Source: Holdemanella hominis (GTDB taxonomy: Bacteria > Bacillota_I > Bacilli_A > Erysipelotrichales > Erysipelotrichaceae). From it: a stretch of 13,520 nucleotides of DNA. The notes beneath the pieces are model-generated. The model saw nothing but the letters and a program-made list of their open reading frames with translations. It had not been told where the DNA came from and did no database searches. Below, in pieces: positions 7,107 through 13,404 of this stretch (within the stretch, counting starts at the first letter, position 1; each line of letters begins with the position of its first letter). Where the stretch lies: contig NZ_JACRWH010000062.1 of NCBI RefSeq assembly GCF_014306155.1, positions 1 through 13,520 of the forward strand, read 5' to 3'. The position numbers and the translations under genes were made by a program.

Positions 7107-8033
7107 ATGGAACATATTAGTGTATTATTGAATGAATCGATTGACATGCTACAAATAAAAGAAGATGGGATCTATGTAGATTGCACTCTAGGTCGAGGGG
7201 GGCATAGTAGTGAAATCTTGAAACGTTTAACTAGCGGACATTTATATGCGTTTGATTGTGATCAAAATGCGATTGATGAAAGTGCACCTCGTTTGCAGGC
7301 AATAGGGGATAATTTCACTTTGATTCATTCTCCATTTGAGAATTTAAAGAGTGAACTTACCAAGCGTGGTGTTACTTTAGTAGATGGAATATTTATGGAT
7401 CTTGGTGTATCGAGTCCACAATTTGATGATGGCCAAAGGGGGTTTAGCTATCGTTCGAATGCGCGATTAGATATGCGTATGGATCAGTCACAAGAATTAG
7501 ATGCCTATGCAGTAGTAAATACGTATGACAAAGAGGATTTGATTCGTATTTTAAAACGTTATGGTGAAGAGCCATTTGCGGTAAAGATTGCCAATAAAAT
7601 CTGTAGTGTTCGAGAAAAAGCACCAATTGAAACTACATTTGAATTGGTGGATGTGATTAAATCAGCCCTTCCAGCTGCGGTATTAAGAAAGAAGGGACAT
7701 CCGGCAAAGCAGACGTTTCAGGCAATTCGTATTGAAGTAAATCATGAATTAGAGCAGTTAGAAACCGTATTACAGGATGGCTTAACGCTATTGAAGCCAC
7801 ATGGAATTATGGCGGTAATTACATTTCATTCTCTAGAGGATCGAATTGTGAAAGAGATTTTTAAAGAGGTGGCCGTTGCCAAAAAGGTAAATAAGCGGTT
7901 GCCACAAGTGGGGACAGAAAATTTAGAATATCAGCTGGTGAATCGAAAACCGGTTTTAGCAAGTAGTGAAGAATTAGAGAACAATAATCGTGCACACAGT
8001 GCCAAACTAAGAGGGATAGAGAAGAAAGGATGA
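7107..8033 (+). CDS. rsmH: 16S rRNA (cytosine(1402)-N(4))-methyltransferase
   Basis: RsmH (MraW) methylates N4 of C1402 in 16S rRNA, in the decoding site of the small subunit, using S-adenosylmethionine. The 308-residue length is standard. The SAM-binding motif is VDCTLGRGGHS (24-34). Other family blocks are MDLGVSSPQFDDGQRGFSYR (97-116), LDMRMD (121-126), HPAKQTFQAIRIEVN (198-212), and ITFHSLEDRIVK (238-249) with the conserved HSLEDR. The gene starts 6 nt after mraZ with GGGG upstream. Its stop codon lies 5 nt before the preferred ftsL start. The position between mraZ and ftsL is the classical dcw order. Confidence 0.96.
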   Translation: MEHISVLLNESIDMLQIKEDGIYVDCTLGRGGHSSEILKRLTSGHLYAFDCDQNAIDESAPRLQAIGDNFTLIHSPFENLKSELTKRGVTLVDGIFMDLGVSSPQFDDGQRGFSYRSNARLDMRMDQSQELDAYAVVNTYDKEDLIRILKRYGEEPFAVKIANKICSVREKAPIETTFELVDVIKSALPAAVLRKKGHPAKQTFQAIRIEVNHELEQLETVLQDGLTLLKPHGIMAVITFHSLEDRIVKEIFKEVAVAKKVNKRLPQVGTENLEYQLVNRKPVLASSEELENNNRAHSAKLRGIEKKG

Positions 8034-8038
8034 TTCAT

Positions 8039-8314
8039 ATGCAAAGAAGTTTTAGATTAACAAGAGTACTTGTCTTAACTTTATTTGTGTTGTCTGCGGT
8101 CTTCTACTTCGTATCAAAAACATATGTCAACTCAATGAATATTTCGCTTTCTGTAGAAGAGTCGCAATTGAGTGATGAAATTGCACAGAAAGAACAAACT
8201 GTTGAAGAGCTCCAGAATGAAGTCAATACATTACAGGAAAAGGGCAGACTGTTAGGAATGCTTGACAATCAGGTCTCTGATCATGAAAATAATATATATG
8301 TAATGAATGACTAG
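8039..8314 (+). CDS. ftsL: Cell division protein FtsL (FtsL/DivIC-like)
   Basis: A small bitopic membrane protein of the divisome that pairs with DivIC and supports septal peptidoglycan synthesis. From the ATG at 8039 it has 91 residues: a short basic N-terminus, one membrane segment (about 10-25, LVLTLFVLSAVFYFV), then an outside coiled coil rich in E, Q and L (about 38-75). Sequence conservation in FtsL is low, so the call rests on size, topology and position between rsmH and the PBP gene. An ATG at 8030 overlaps the rsmH stop, but the Shine-Dalgarno sequence AAAGGA (8025-8030) has correct spacing (8 nt) only for 8039. Confidence 0.85.
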   Translation: MQRSFRLTRVLVLTLFVLSAVFYFVSKTYVNSMNISLSVEESQLSDEIAQKEQTVEELQNEVNTLQEKGRLLGMLDNQVSDHENNIYVMND

Positions 8315-8332
8315 ATGGAGTGGTGATGTATA

Positions 8333-10525
8333 ATGTCAGTTCGCAAAAGTAATAGAGAACTGTTAAAAATGATTAGTCGAATGACATTAATTGGAACATT
8401 AGTAGTAGCTAATGTTCTTTTCACTATGGTGAGCCATAAGCATATATGGTCCCAAAAAAGTGCGTTGGATCCAAGAATTGCGTCAAGTATTGTGGAAAAA
8501 GCAGTTACAGCTAAACGTGGAACAATCTATGATCGAAATCATACGGTGATTGCCCAACAAACACAGGCATATACAATCGTTGCCTATTTGGATAAGGGTG
8601 TTGTGGATGTCAATGGAAATCCTAATTATGTTAAGGATATTTCATCTACAGCCAAAAAACTAAAGAGTGTTTTAGGAGATGAGGTCAATGAGAAGGCGTT
8701 AGTCAAAATCATGAAGTCGGCTAAAATGGCTGGTAAGTCGCAGACGGAACTTGGTTCGGGAACGAAGCGTATTAAAAAGTCGTTGATGAAAGAAATCAAA
8801 AAATTAAAGATTCCTGGTATTGGTTTTATCGATGCGGTATCTCGTTATTATCCGGCTACGCCATATTCTTCAAATTTAATTGGGTTTGCGGCGTATGATG
8901 AAGATAAACAATCGATTGAGGGTAAGCTTGGTTTAGAGCTTTCTTTAAATGCGTTATTAAAGGGTAAAAACGGAAAAGAACAATATCAACAGACAGTGGA
9001 TGGATCGAAGCTTCCGGGTACGACAAAAGTGATTGAACAAGCGAAGAATGGTAAGGATGTCGTTTTGACTTTAGATTCGGAATTGCAGTCAACTGTAGAA
9101 ACGCAATTGCGCTCGACCATGGAAAATCAGAATGCCAGATCGGCATGGTGCATTGTGATGGAAGTGGATACGGGTAAAGTCTTGGCTTGGGCAAGTTATC
9201 CTACGTTTGATCAAAATGAACATAAGGAAATTCCAAGCTATCAAGATGCGATTAGTACTAGTACGTATGAGCCTGGATCTGTTATGAAACCATTTACGTA
9301 TGCGACAGCCATCGATACCAATGTGTATCCATATAATAAAACGTATGTGTCATATCAATTCTGGTATGATTATGATGTAAATACTGGTAAAATCACGCGT
9401 TTGCCTATTGGAACCCATTCACCATATCCATATATTGCGGATGCCTTGGATGAAAACTTTGGTACGATTTCGTTTGATCAAGGTTTAGCGTATTCGAGTA
9501 ACGTAGCCATTTGTGAGTTATTGGCAAACTATATTAATTATTCGCAATACAGTAAGTATTTGGATGCGTTTGGATTCTTTCAAAAAGTGGATACGCCCTA
9601 TGTGGATCAGTCTTTGGGTGTTAAAAATATTGGTCTTCCTACAGATTACTTGTCGACTGGATTTGGTCAGGCAAGTTCAATTACGGTGTTGCAGTTGTGC
9701 CAAGCCTATACAGCTATTTTTAATGATGGTACGATGGTACGTCCGTATGTGATCGATTCGATTGTGGATAGTGATACGGGTAAAGTGGAGAAGAAGTATA
9801 AGAAAAAAGCTGTGGGTACACCGATTTCTAGTACAACGGCTAAAGAAGTGCAGGAATTGATGTCGCATGTTACGGATGATGGGGCGAGTGGCGCGCGCTT
9901 TAAAGTGGATGGTGTGGATCTTTTGATGAAAACAGGTACGGGTCAAATCTATAATACGGATTTGGGTAAGTATGATTCGGATTATCATACTTCAAGTATT
10001 ATGGCGGCAGCGCCAGCCAATGATCCAAAGATTATGGTGTATTATGGCTTGGTTTCGCCAAACATTACATCGTATTCGGCAGAACCTTTTAAAAAGATTG
10101 TGCGGGATACGTTGCAGACATGTGGTATTTCAACAACACCAACAAATGATACACAAGAGTCGTATGAGGCTTGGGAAAGTTATGAAATGCCTAGTTTAGT
10201 GAATCATACAATTGATTATGCGCATGAGAAGATGAAAGATAAAAAGGTACATTTAGAAGTGATTGGGGATGGTTCAAGTGTGATTGAACAATATCCTGAT
10301 GCATCGGTAACTATCAATTCGAATGATCGTGTCTTTGTGTTGACAAATGGAAATAAGATTACAATGCCAAATATGTCGGGTTGGACAAGGAAGGACTTAA
10401 CGGTTTTCTGGCAGCTTACGGGCATTAGTATTAAGACGAGTGGCTATGGTAAGGTAACAAGTCAAAATGTAGAAGAGGGGACAACGATTTCTACGGACAC
10501 AAAAATTGAGGTAAATTTAGAGTAA
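8333..10525 (+). CDS. Class B penicillin-binding protein with PASTA domains (FtsI/PBP2B type)
   Basis: A transpeptidase that cross-links septal peptidoglycan, anchored in the membrane by one N-terminal segment (about 17-33). It has 730 residues, in the range of Gram-positive PBP2B/PBP2x proteins. The PBP dimer domain begins with RGTIYDRN (62-69). The catalytic motifs are intact: the active-site serine is S316 in S-V-M-K, followed by S-S-N (388-390) and K-T-G-T (533-536). Two PASTA-like repeats follow, about 618-672 and 676-730; in other Firmicutes such domains help localisation or activity. The start at 8333 has GGTG about 7 nt upstream, with GGAG slightly further. It is the last gene of the visible cluster, followed at once by a terminator. 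Whether it is the FtsI orthologue or the sporulation-type SpoVD cannot be settled from the window; the gene order favours the division protein. Confidence 0.92.
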   Translation: MSVRKSNRELLKMISRMTLIGTLVVANVLFTMVSHKHIWSQKSALDPRIASSIVEKAVTAKRGTIYDRNHTVIAQQTQAYTIVAYLDKGVVDVNGNPNYVKDISSTAKKLKSVLGDEVNEKALVKIMKSAKMAGKSQTELGSGTKRIKKSLMKEIKKLKIPGIGFIDAVSRYYPATPYSSNLIGFAAYDEDKQSIEGKLGLELSLNALLKGKNGKEQYQQTVDGSKLPGTTKVIEQAKNGKDVVLTLDSELQSTVETQLRSTMENQNARSAWCIVMEVDTGKVLAWASYPTFDQNEHKEIPSYQDAISTSTYEPGSVMKPFTYATAIDTNVYPYNKTYVSYQFWYDYDVNTGKITRLPIGTHSPYPYIADALDENFGTISFDQGLAYSSNVAICELLANYINYSQYSKYLDAFGFFQKVDTPYVDQSLGVKNIGLPTDYLSTGFGQASSITVLQLCQAYTAIFNDGTMVRPYVIDSIVDSDTGKVEKKYKKKAVGTPISSTTAKEVQELMSHVTDDGASGARFKVDGVDLLMKTGTGQIYNTDLGKYDSDYHTSSIMAAAPANDPKIMVYYGLVSPNITSYSAEPFKKIVRDTLQTCGISTTPTNDTQESYEAWESYEMPSLVNHTIDYAHEKMKDKKVHLEVIGDGSSVIEQYPDASVTINSNDRVFVLTNGNKITMPNMSGWTRKDLTVFWQLTGISIKTSGYGKVTSQNVEEGTTISTDTKIEVNLE

Positions 10526-10546
10526 AAGAGCGAAAGCTCTTTTTCG
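10524..10546 (+). terminator. Terminator at the end of the mraZ-pbp cluster
   Basis: The hairpin has left arm AAAAGAGC (10524-10531), tetraloop GAAA and right arm GCTCTTTT (10536-10543), and ends in a short T-run. It overlaps the last base pairs of the PBP stop codon. Confidence 0.8.
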
Positions 10547-10826
10547 TATTATGAAACCAGGAAGAAAAGTATTCTGGTTAATATAGAATTGTATAATGTA
10601 GATGAACAGATCAAGAATCATTTCTATTGAAAGAGAATCAACTGTTTGTTTAGTTATTCATGGTATTCAAGTCAGGATATAATATTCCTGGCTTTTTCTT
10701 TTTGCAGGCATGTAATGAGAACAAAGTCTTAGAGAAGAAATGACGTAGCTCTTTTTAGACCTTTGAGTCAGTGAAAAAAAACGTCATTCTTCCTATTTCT
10801 GTTTATGAATAAGCTTATATCTAAAC
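10547..10826. other. Host intergenic stretch between the PBP gene and the transposon end
   Basis: About 280 bp without a plausible gene; the longest reading frame from an ATG on the plus strand at 10551 is eleven codons. It contains a TATAAT at 10592-10597 without a good -35, a hairpin with T-run at 10671-10702, and a 12-bp inverted repeat with one bulge (10734-10746 and 10781-10792). The start of the next chromosomal gene lies beyond the transposon, outside the window. Confidence 0.6.
10671..10702 (+). terminator. Second terminator-like hairpin in the intergenic stretch
   Basis: GTCAGGA (10671-10677) pairs with TCCTGGC (10686-10692), with one G-T wobble, around an AT-rich loop. It is followed by TTTTTCTTTTT. 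It lies about 125 bp beyond the first terminator with no gene between them, so it either backs up that terminator or ends a short unannotated transcript. Confidence 0.55.
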
Positions 10827-10962
10827 AAAGTATAAATTTCTAATTATCTTTTTATATTTTCTTAAATGCTCGTAAAGCCTTATTCTATGTGCTTTCGAGT
10901 ATTTTTACTGTAGGAAGATACTTCACGTTTCTTTGCATATTTCCTCATGTCTTAGCTGTCAG

Positions 10963-10984
10963 AAGTGGTAAATAAGTAGTAAAT
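10963..10984. repeat. DR2-type integrase arm-binding repeats
   Basis: Two adjacent 11-bp direct repeats, AAGTGGTAAAT (10963-10973) and AAGTAGTAAAT (10974-10984), differ by one base. They lie just past the int stop codon. They match the GTAGTAAAT core known as the site bound by the N-terminal domain of Tn916 integrase. Confidence 0.75.
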
Positions 10985-10996
10985 TCATTTGTACTA

Positions 10997-12214
10997 CTAA
11001 GCAACAAGACGCTCCTGTTGCTTCTCTTTATTCAAGCGTTTCATTTCTGCCATTGCAGAATCGAATGTTGCATGTGCGTAATAGTTCAGCGTCATGGCTA
11101 TATTAGCATGTCCCATAATGTACTGTAATGCCTTTGGATTCATTCCTGCATTTGCATAGTTGGTACAGAATGTATGTCGCAAACTATGTGGAGTGATGTG
11201 TGGCAATTTATCCTCGTTATACTTATTGTATTTCTTAACAAGACCTTTCATCATGCCGTTGTAATCACTTGCCACTTTTGGATAGTTCTTTCTATTAAGA
11301 AAGAGGAAATCACTATATCCATCAATCTCAACACGCTTATCATTCTTTCGATTCGCTAACACTCGCTTAAATGCTTGATAGGCTTCTTCAACCATAGGAA
11401 CTTGACGTTCGCCACTTTTGGTCTTTGGTGTTTCAATGTAGTACCCAATTTCAGTATCTCTCAATAGCTGATGGTCTATATTGACAAGACGATTCTCAAA
11501 ATCTAAATCTGGAAGTGTCAAACCACCAAACTCTGAAATACGAAGACCTGTTTTTAAGAGTATCAGAATTTCATCATAATTTTTGCTGTAGGTTTTATCA
11601 GCTTTTGCAAAGGCTAACAGTTTTTCTTCCTGTTCTTCTGTTAGTACGGTCTTAGGGACAGTATCATCATCAAGAACTGCTTTCAGTTGAAAGTCAAATG
11701 GATTCTTCCGAACACAATCATCTTGTATAGCAATATAGAATGAAGCCTTTAAAGAACGTTTGTAGTTATTGATGGTTTGATAAGCATAACCATTTTCACT
11801 CATTCTAATAGCCCATTCTTTAGCGTCTGATGGCTTAATACTGTCAATACTTCTTACACCTAACTTGTCTTTCTTCAAAATATCCATAAGATATTTGCGT
11901 CCAGTTTCAGTGTTTTTTCTAACCTTTGGTCTTTGAGCGTTCTGTTTTGCGTAAAGCTGGCAGAGTGTCATTTTCTTTCCTACAACATCAATACCATCAT
12001 GAATGTCTTTCTGTAACTCTGCGATTTTCTCTCTAAGTGAGATACAATCACGCTTTCCTGCTGGTACTCGGTCTGTAGCCACAAGTTTCCACGAGTAAAC
12101 AAATTGCGGTTCTCCAAATGAATCTATATATTTGTATAAGTATCTTCCGTCTTTTCGTTGGCTCTCTCCAGTCTTTAAGATTCGACCTTTATTGTCACGT
12201 CTTTTTTCTGACAT
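10997..12214 (-). CDS. int: Tn916-family tyrosine integrase
   Basis: A site-specific tyrosine recombinase that excises and integrates the conjugative transposon at AT-rich targets. The 405-residue length is that of Tn916 Int, and the sequence agrees with it along its whole length as far as I can recall. The N-terminal arm-binding domain (about 1-75) recognises DR2 repeats. A SAM-like core-binding domain is at about 80-180, and the catalytic domain follows. Catalytic residues are visible: R225 in TGLR, a lysine in the TPKTKSGER hairpin (K264 or K266), H343 and R346 in TPHSLRHT, H369 in MGHA and the nucleophile Y379. The ATG at 12214 has AGGAG about 8 nt upstream. It lies 81 bp downstream of xis, in the same direction. 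Nothing suggests inactivation. Confidence 0.97.
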   Translation of the reverse strand: MSEKRRDNKGRILKTGESQRKDGRYLYKYIDSFGEPQFVYSWKLVATDRVPAGKRDCISLREKIAELQKDIHDGIDVVGKKMTLCQLYAKQNAQRPKVRKNTETGRKYLMDILKKDKLGVRSIDSIKPSDAKEWAIRMSENGYAYQTINNYKRSLKASFYIAIQDDCVRKNPFDFQLKAVLDDDTVPKTVLTEEQEEKLLAFAKADKTYSKNYDEILILLKTGLRISEFGGLTLPDLDFENRLVNIDHQLLRDTEIGYYIETPKTKSGERQVPMVEEAYQAFKRVLANRKNDKRVEIDGYSDFLFLNRKNYPKVASDYNGMMKGLVKKYNKYNEDKLPHITPHSLRHTFCTNYANAGMNPKALQYIMGHANIAMTLNYYAHATFDSAMAEMKRLNKEKQQERLVA

Positions 12215-12295
12215 GGCATTTGCTCCTTTCCTTTATGGAAAGAGCCTTGATACGACTTAATACTATTTTATCATATACAAGACCCTTTGGCGACG

Positions 12296-12499
12296 CTAGA
12301 TTGCGTCCAATGTATCTATAATTTTTTCAAATTGTTTTCGTTTAATCTGAATACGATTGCCATTCATAATCAGCCAATTTGCATTTTTATTTTCCTCTGC
12401 CAAGCGTCGTAGCTTGTTTTCGCCAATACGAAAATATTTTGACGCTTCTTCAATGGTTAGGGTATAACGTTCCCAAATAGGAATGTCAGTCTGCTTCAT
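12296..12499 (-). CDS. xis: Tn916-family excisionase
   Basis: A small DNA-binding protein that works with Int to excise the element. The 67-residue length and whole sequence correspond to Tn916 Xis. It has a MerR/excisionase-type winged helix: [22 protein letters not shown] (14-35) is the helix-turn-helix and the basic wing is [11 protein letters not shown] (48-58). The Shine-Dalgarno sequence AAAGGAGGA (complement of 12504-12512) is nearly perfect. A 7-bp hairpin (12512-12530) abuts it, which may affect translation. A strong-looking promoter reads the opposite way inside this gene (12439-12468). Confidence 0.95.
12439..12468 (+). promoter_or_regulatory. Candidate antisense promoter inside xis
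   Basis: On the plus strand, -35 TTGACG (12439-12444) and -10 TATAAC (12463-12468) are separated by 18 bp; each box matches consensus at five of six positions. A transcript starting near 12475 would be antisense to the xis start, its Shine-Dalgarno sequence and the hairpin-rich leader. The boxes lie in coding sequence, so a chance match is possible. Confidence 0.35.
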
Positions 12500-12734
12500 A
12501 AAATCCTCCTTTCCAAATCACTTATTTGGATTTCATAAAAGTTGTTTTACCAGCAATCGAACAGCTTTAGCAAAGCTCACGGGAGTTCCACCCCTGCATG
12601 GTTCTCATGTAGCCATACTCATTGCCTGCGACGGTTTTATCACGCTCGGACTATTGACTGTATGGGAGTATCATTATCACGATAAGAATGTCGTTGCAGG
12701 CAATCCTGCTAAAGATTGCTTCTCGGATCACTAA
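12483..12734 (+). CDS. Doubtful 83-codon reading frame antisense to the xis leader
   Basis: An 83-codon frame starts inside xis and crosses the hairpin-rich non-coding region on the opposite strand. I do not recognise a protein family. It is rich in H, F, C and W and has no obvious domain or membrane segment. There is no Shine-Dalgarno sequence, but a candidate promoter would start transcription about 8 nt upstream of the ATG. Its path through several inverted repeats suggests that the region is conserved for its structure rather than for this protein. It may correspond to one of the small reading frames described in Tn916 maps; I cannot confirm which. Treat it as unlikely to be a real gene. 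Confidence 0.2.
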
Positions 12735-12959
12735 CATGAATCGCTCGCTATCTTTATAAGATAGGTCATGGCGGTTAGTTCCGTTGGCTCTTTTCTTATC
12801 GAAACGTATTCGATTACTTTTATTCAGTTTTCAAAGAACAATGGCTCGTTAGCCTATCAAAACACATTGAAAGCTCAATATGCTTTGGTGGAATAACAAA
12901 CCTCCCTGTTCGGGAAGCGTGGAATGGTTTAGCACGCTTCCACGAAAGGAGAGAGGATA
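12500..12959. other. Hairpin-rich non-coding region between orf8 and xis
   Basis: About 460 bp with no convincing gene but many inverted repeats. These include 12512-12530 (7-bp stem next to the xis ribosome site), 12563-12577 (6-bp stem, 3-nt loop), 12621-12633 with 12692-12704 (13 positions, one of them a wobble), 12700-12705 with 12714-12719, and 12748-12754 with 12758-12764 inside CATGA/TCATG (12735-12770). Further ones are 12798-12814 and 12913-12941. The second and third of the longer pairings share bases 12700-12704 and cannot form together. In Tn916 transcription passes from orf7-orf8 to xis-int, so this would be the leader of xis-int. A regulatory RNA role is inference. Confidence 0.5.
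12913..12941 (-). terminator. GC-rich hairpin downstream of orf8
   Basis: A perfect 9-bp stem, GGAAGCGTG (12913-12921) with CACGCTTCC (12933-12941), has an 11-nt loop about 18 bp beyond the orf8 stop on the minus strand. No T-run follows directly, so it may be an attenuator, a processing site or an incomplete terminator. Confidence 0.35.
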
Positions 12960-13190
12960 TTACTTAATTTCAAATGACAAAATCTTTGTAATCAGTCTGG
13001 TTTCCATTCTTCCACGTAAGACTTCATCAACGACCATACTTTGATTGCCATATTCATCTTTCATAAGTCGTAGGGAACACTTCGTTATGTACCCTCTGTA
13101 ATGATGTAGAATCTGGTTAATCGCTTCGGTATCGCCATCTGTTGCCTTTACAATGAGAGGAAAGGGAATCATAGGATATTGTGTTTTCAT
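12960..13190 (-). CDS. orf8: Tn916 Orf8-type helix-turn-helix protein
   Basis: A 76-residue protein matching Tn916 Orf8 in length, sequence as recalled, and position. The N-terminal part (about 10-50) has the form of a helix-turn-helix family (HTH_16) seen in conjugative transposons: PFPLIVKATDGDTEAINQILHHYRGYI. In Tn916, orf7 and orf8 are needed for normal transcription of the excision and transfer genes. Its ATG overlaps the orf7 stop by 4 nt (ATGA), so translation is probably coupled to orf7. Because orf7 is interrupted upstream, coupling and transcription of this intact gene are likely altered. Confidence 0.9.
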   Translation of the reverse strand: MKTQYPMIPFPLIVKATDGDTEAINQILHHYRGYITKCSLRLMKDEYGNQSMVVDEVLRGRMETRLITKILSFEIK

Positions 13191-13377
13191 TCTTCAAATT
13201 CCTCCATAAACTTTTTAATTAAGGCTAGTCCACTGGTTCTATGCCGATAGACAGTAGAACGGTTCAATTTCAACAGGTCTGCAATTTCTGAATCGCTCAT
13301 GTCCATAAAGTAAAACAGCAGTAGAATTTCACGTTTCTTGTCTGGCAACTCACGTAATGCTTCACTCAACAAATTGA
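13187..13377 (-). pseudogene. orf7: Tn916 orf7 sigma-factor-like gene, 5' part cut off by an IS
   Basis: About 63 codons of the C-terminal half remain, beginning with the residues I-N-L-L-S-E. It holds a sigma-70 region 4: LRELPDKKREILLLFYF followed by the helix-turn-helix SDSEIADLLKLNRSTVYRHR. Tn916 Orf7 is about 140 residues, so roughly the first half is missing on this side of the junction and presumably lies beyond the IS. The frame has no usable start: only TTG codons at its edge and no Shine-Dalgarno sequence. Without region 2 it cannot act as a sigma factor. It should therefore be inactive unless another intact copy exists. The stop overlaps the orf8 start. Confidence 0.85.
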
Positions 13378-13404
13378 TGTTAGCATATAAATAGGACTAG
13401 TCAA
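13377..13404 (-). promoter_or_regulatory. Candidate hybrid outward promoter at the IS junction
   Basis: On the minus strand, -35 TTGACT (complement of 13399-13404) lies in the IS end. A 16-bp spacer separates it from -10 TAACAT (complement of 13377-13382), preceded by TGC, an extended -10. The final T of the -10 box comes from the base just outside the IS, so the promoter would be completed by insertion. It points at the orf7 remnant, orf8, xis and int. Confidence 0.4.

Noticed and set aside
8856..9194. 112-codon minus-strand frame inside the PBP gene
   Set aside because: It is antisense to the transpeptidase gene, with biased composition and no motif.
11174..11359. 61-codon plus-strand frame opposite int
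   Set aside because: It overlaps the catalytic domain of int on the other strand and has no ribosome-binding site or recognisable product.
12214..12295. Dedicated int promoter in the gap between xis and int
   Set aside because: TTGTAT and AT-rich blocks occur on the minus strand, but no -35/-10 pair with acceptable spacing could be built, so it was not annotated.
12118..12321. 67-codon plus-strand frame across the int start and the int-xis gap
   Set aside because: It overlaps the int start and the end of xis antisense and has no supporting signals.
12500..12959. Group I or group II intron or known riboswitch in the region before xis
   Set aside because: I found no group II domain V pattern, intron-encoded protein or recognisable riboswitch core; only generic inverted repeats are seen.
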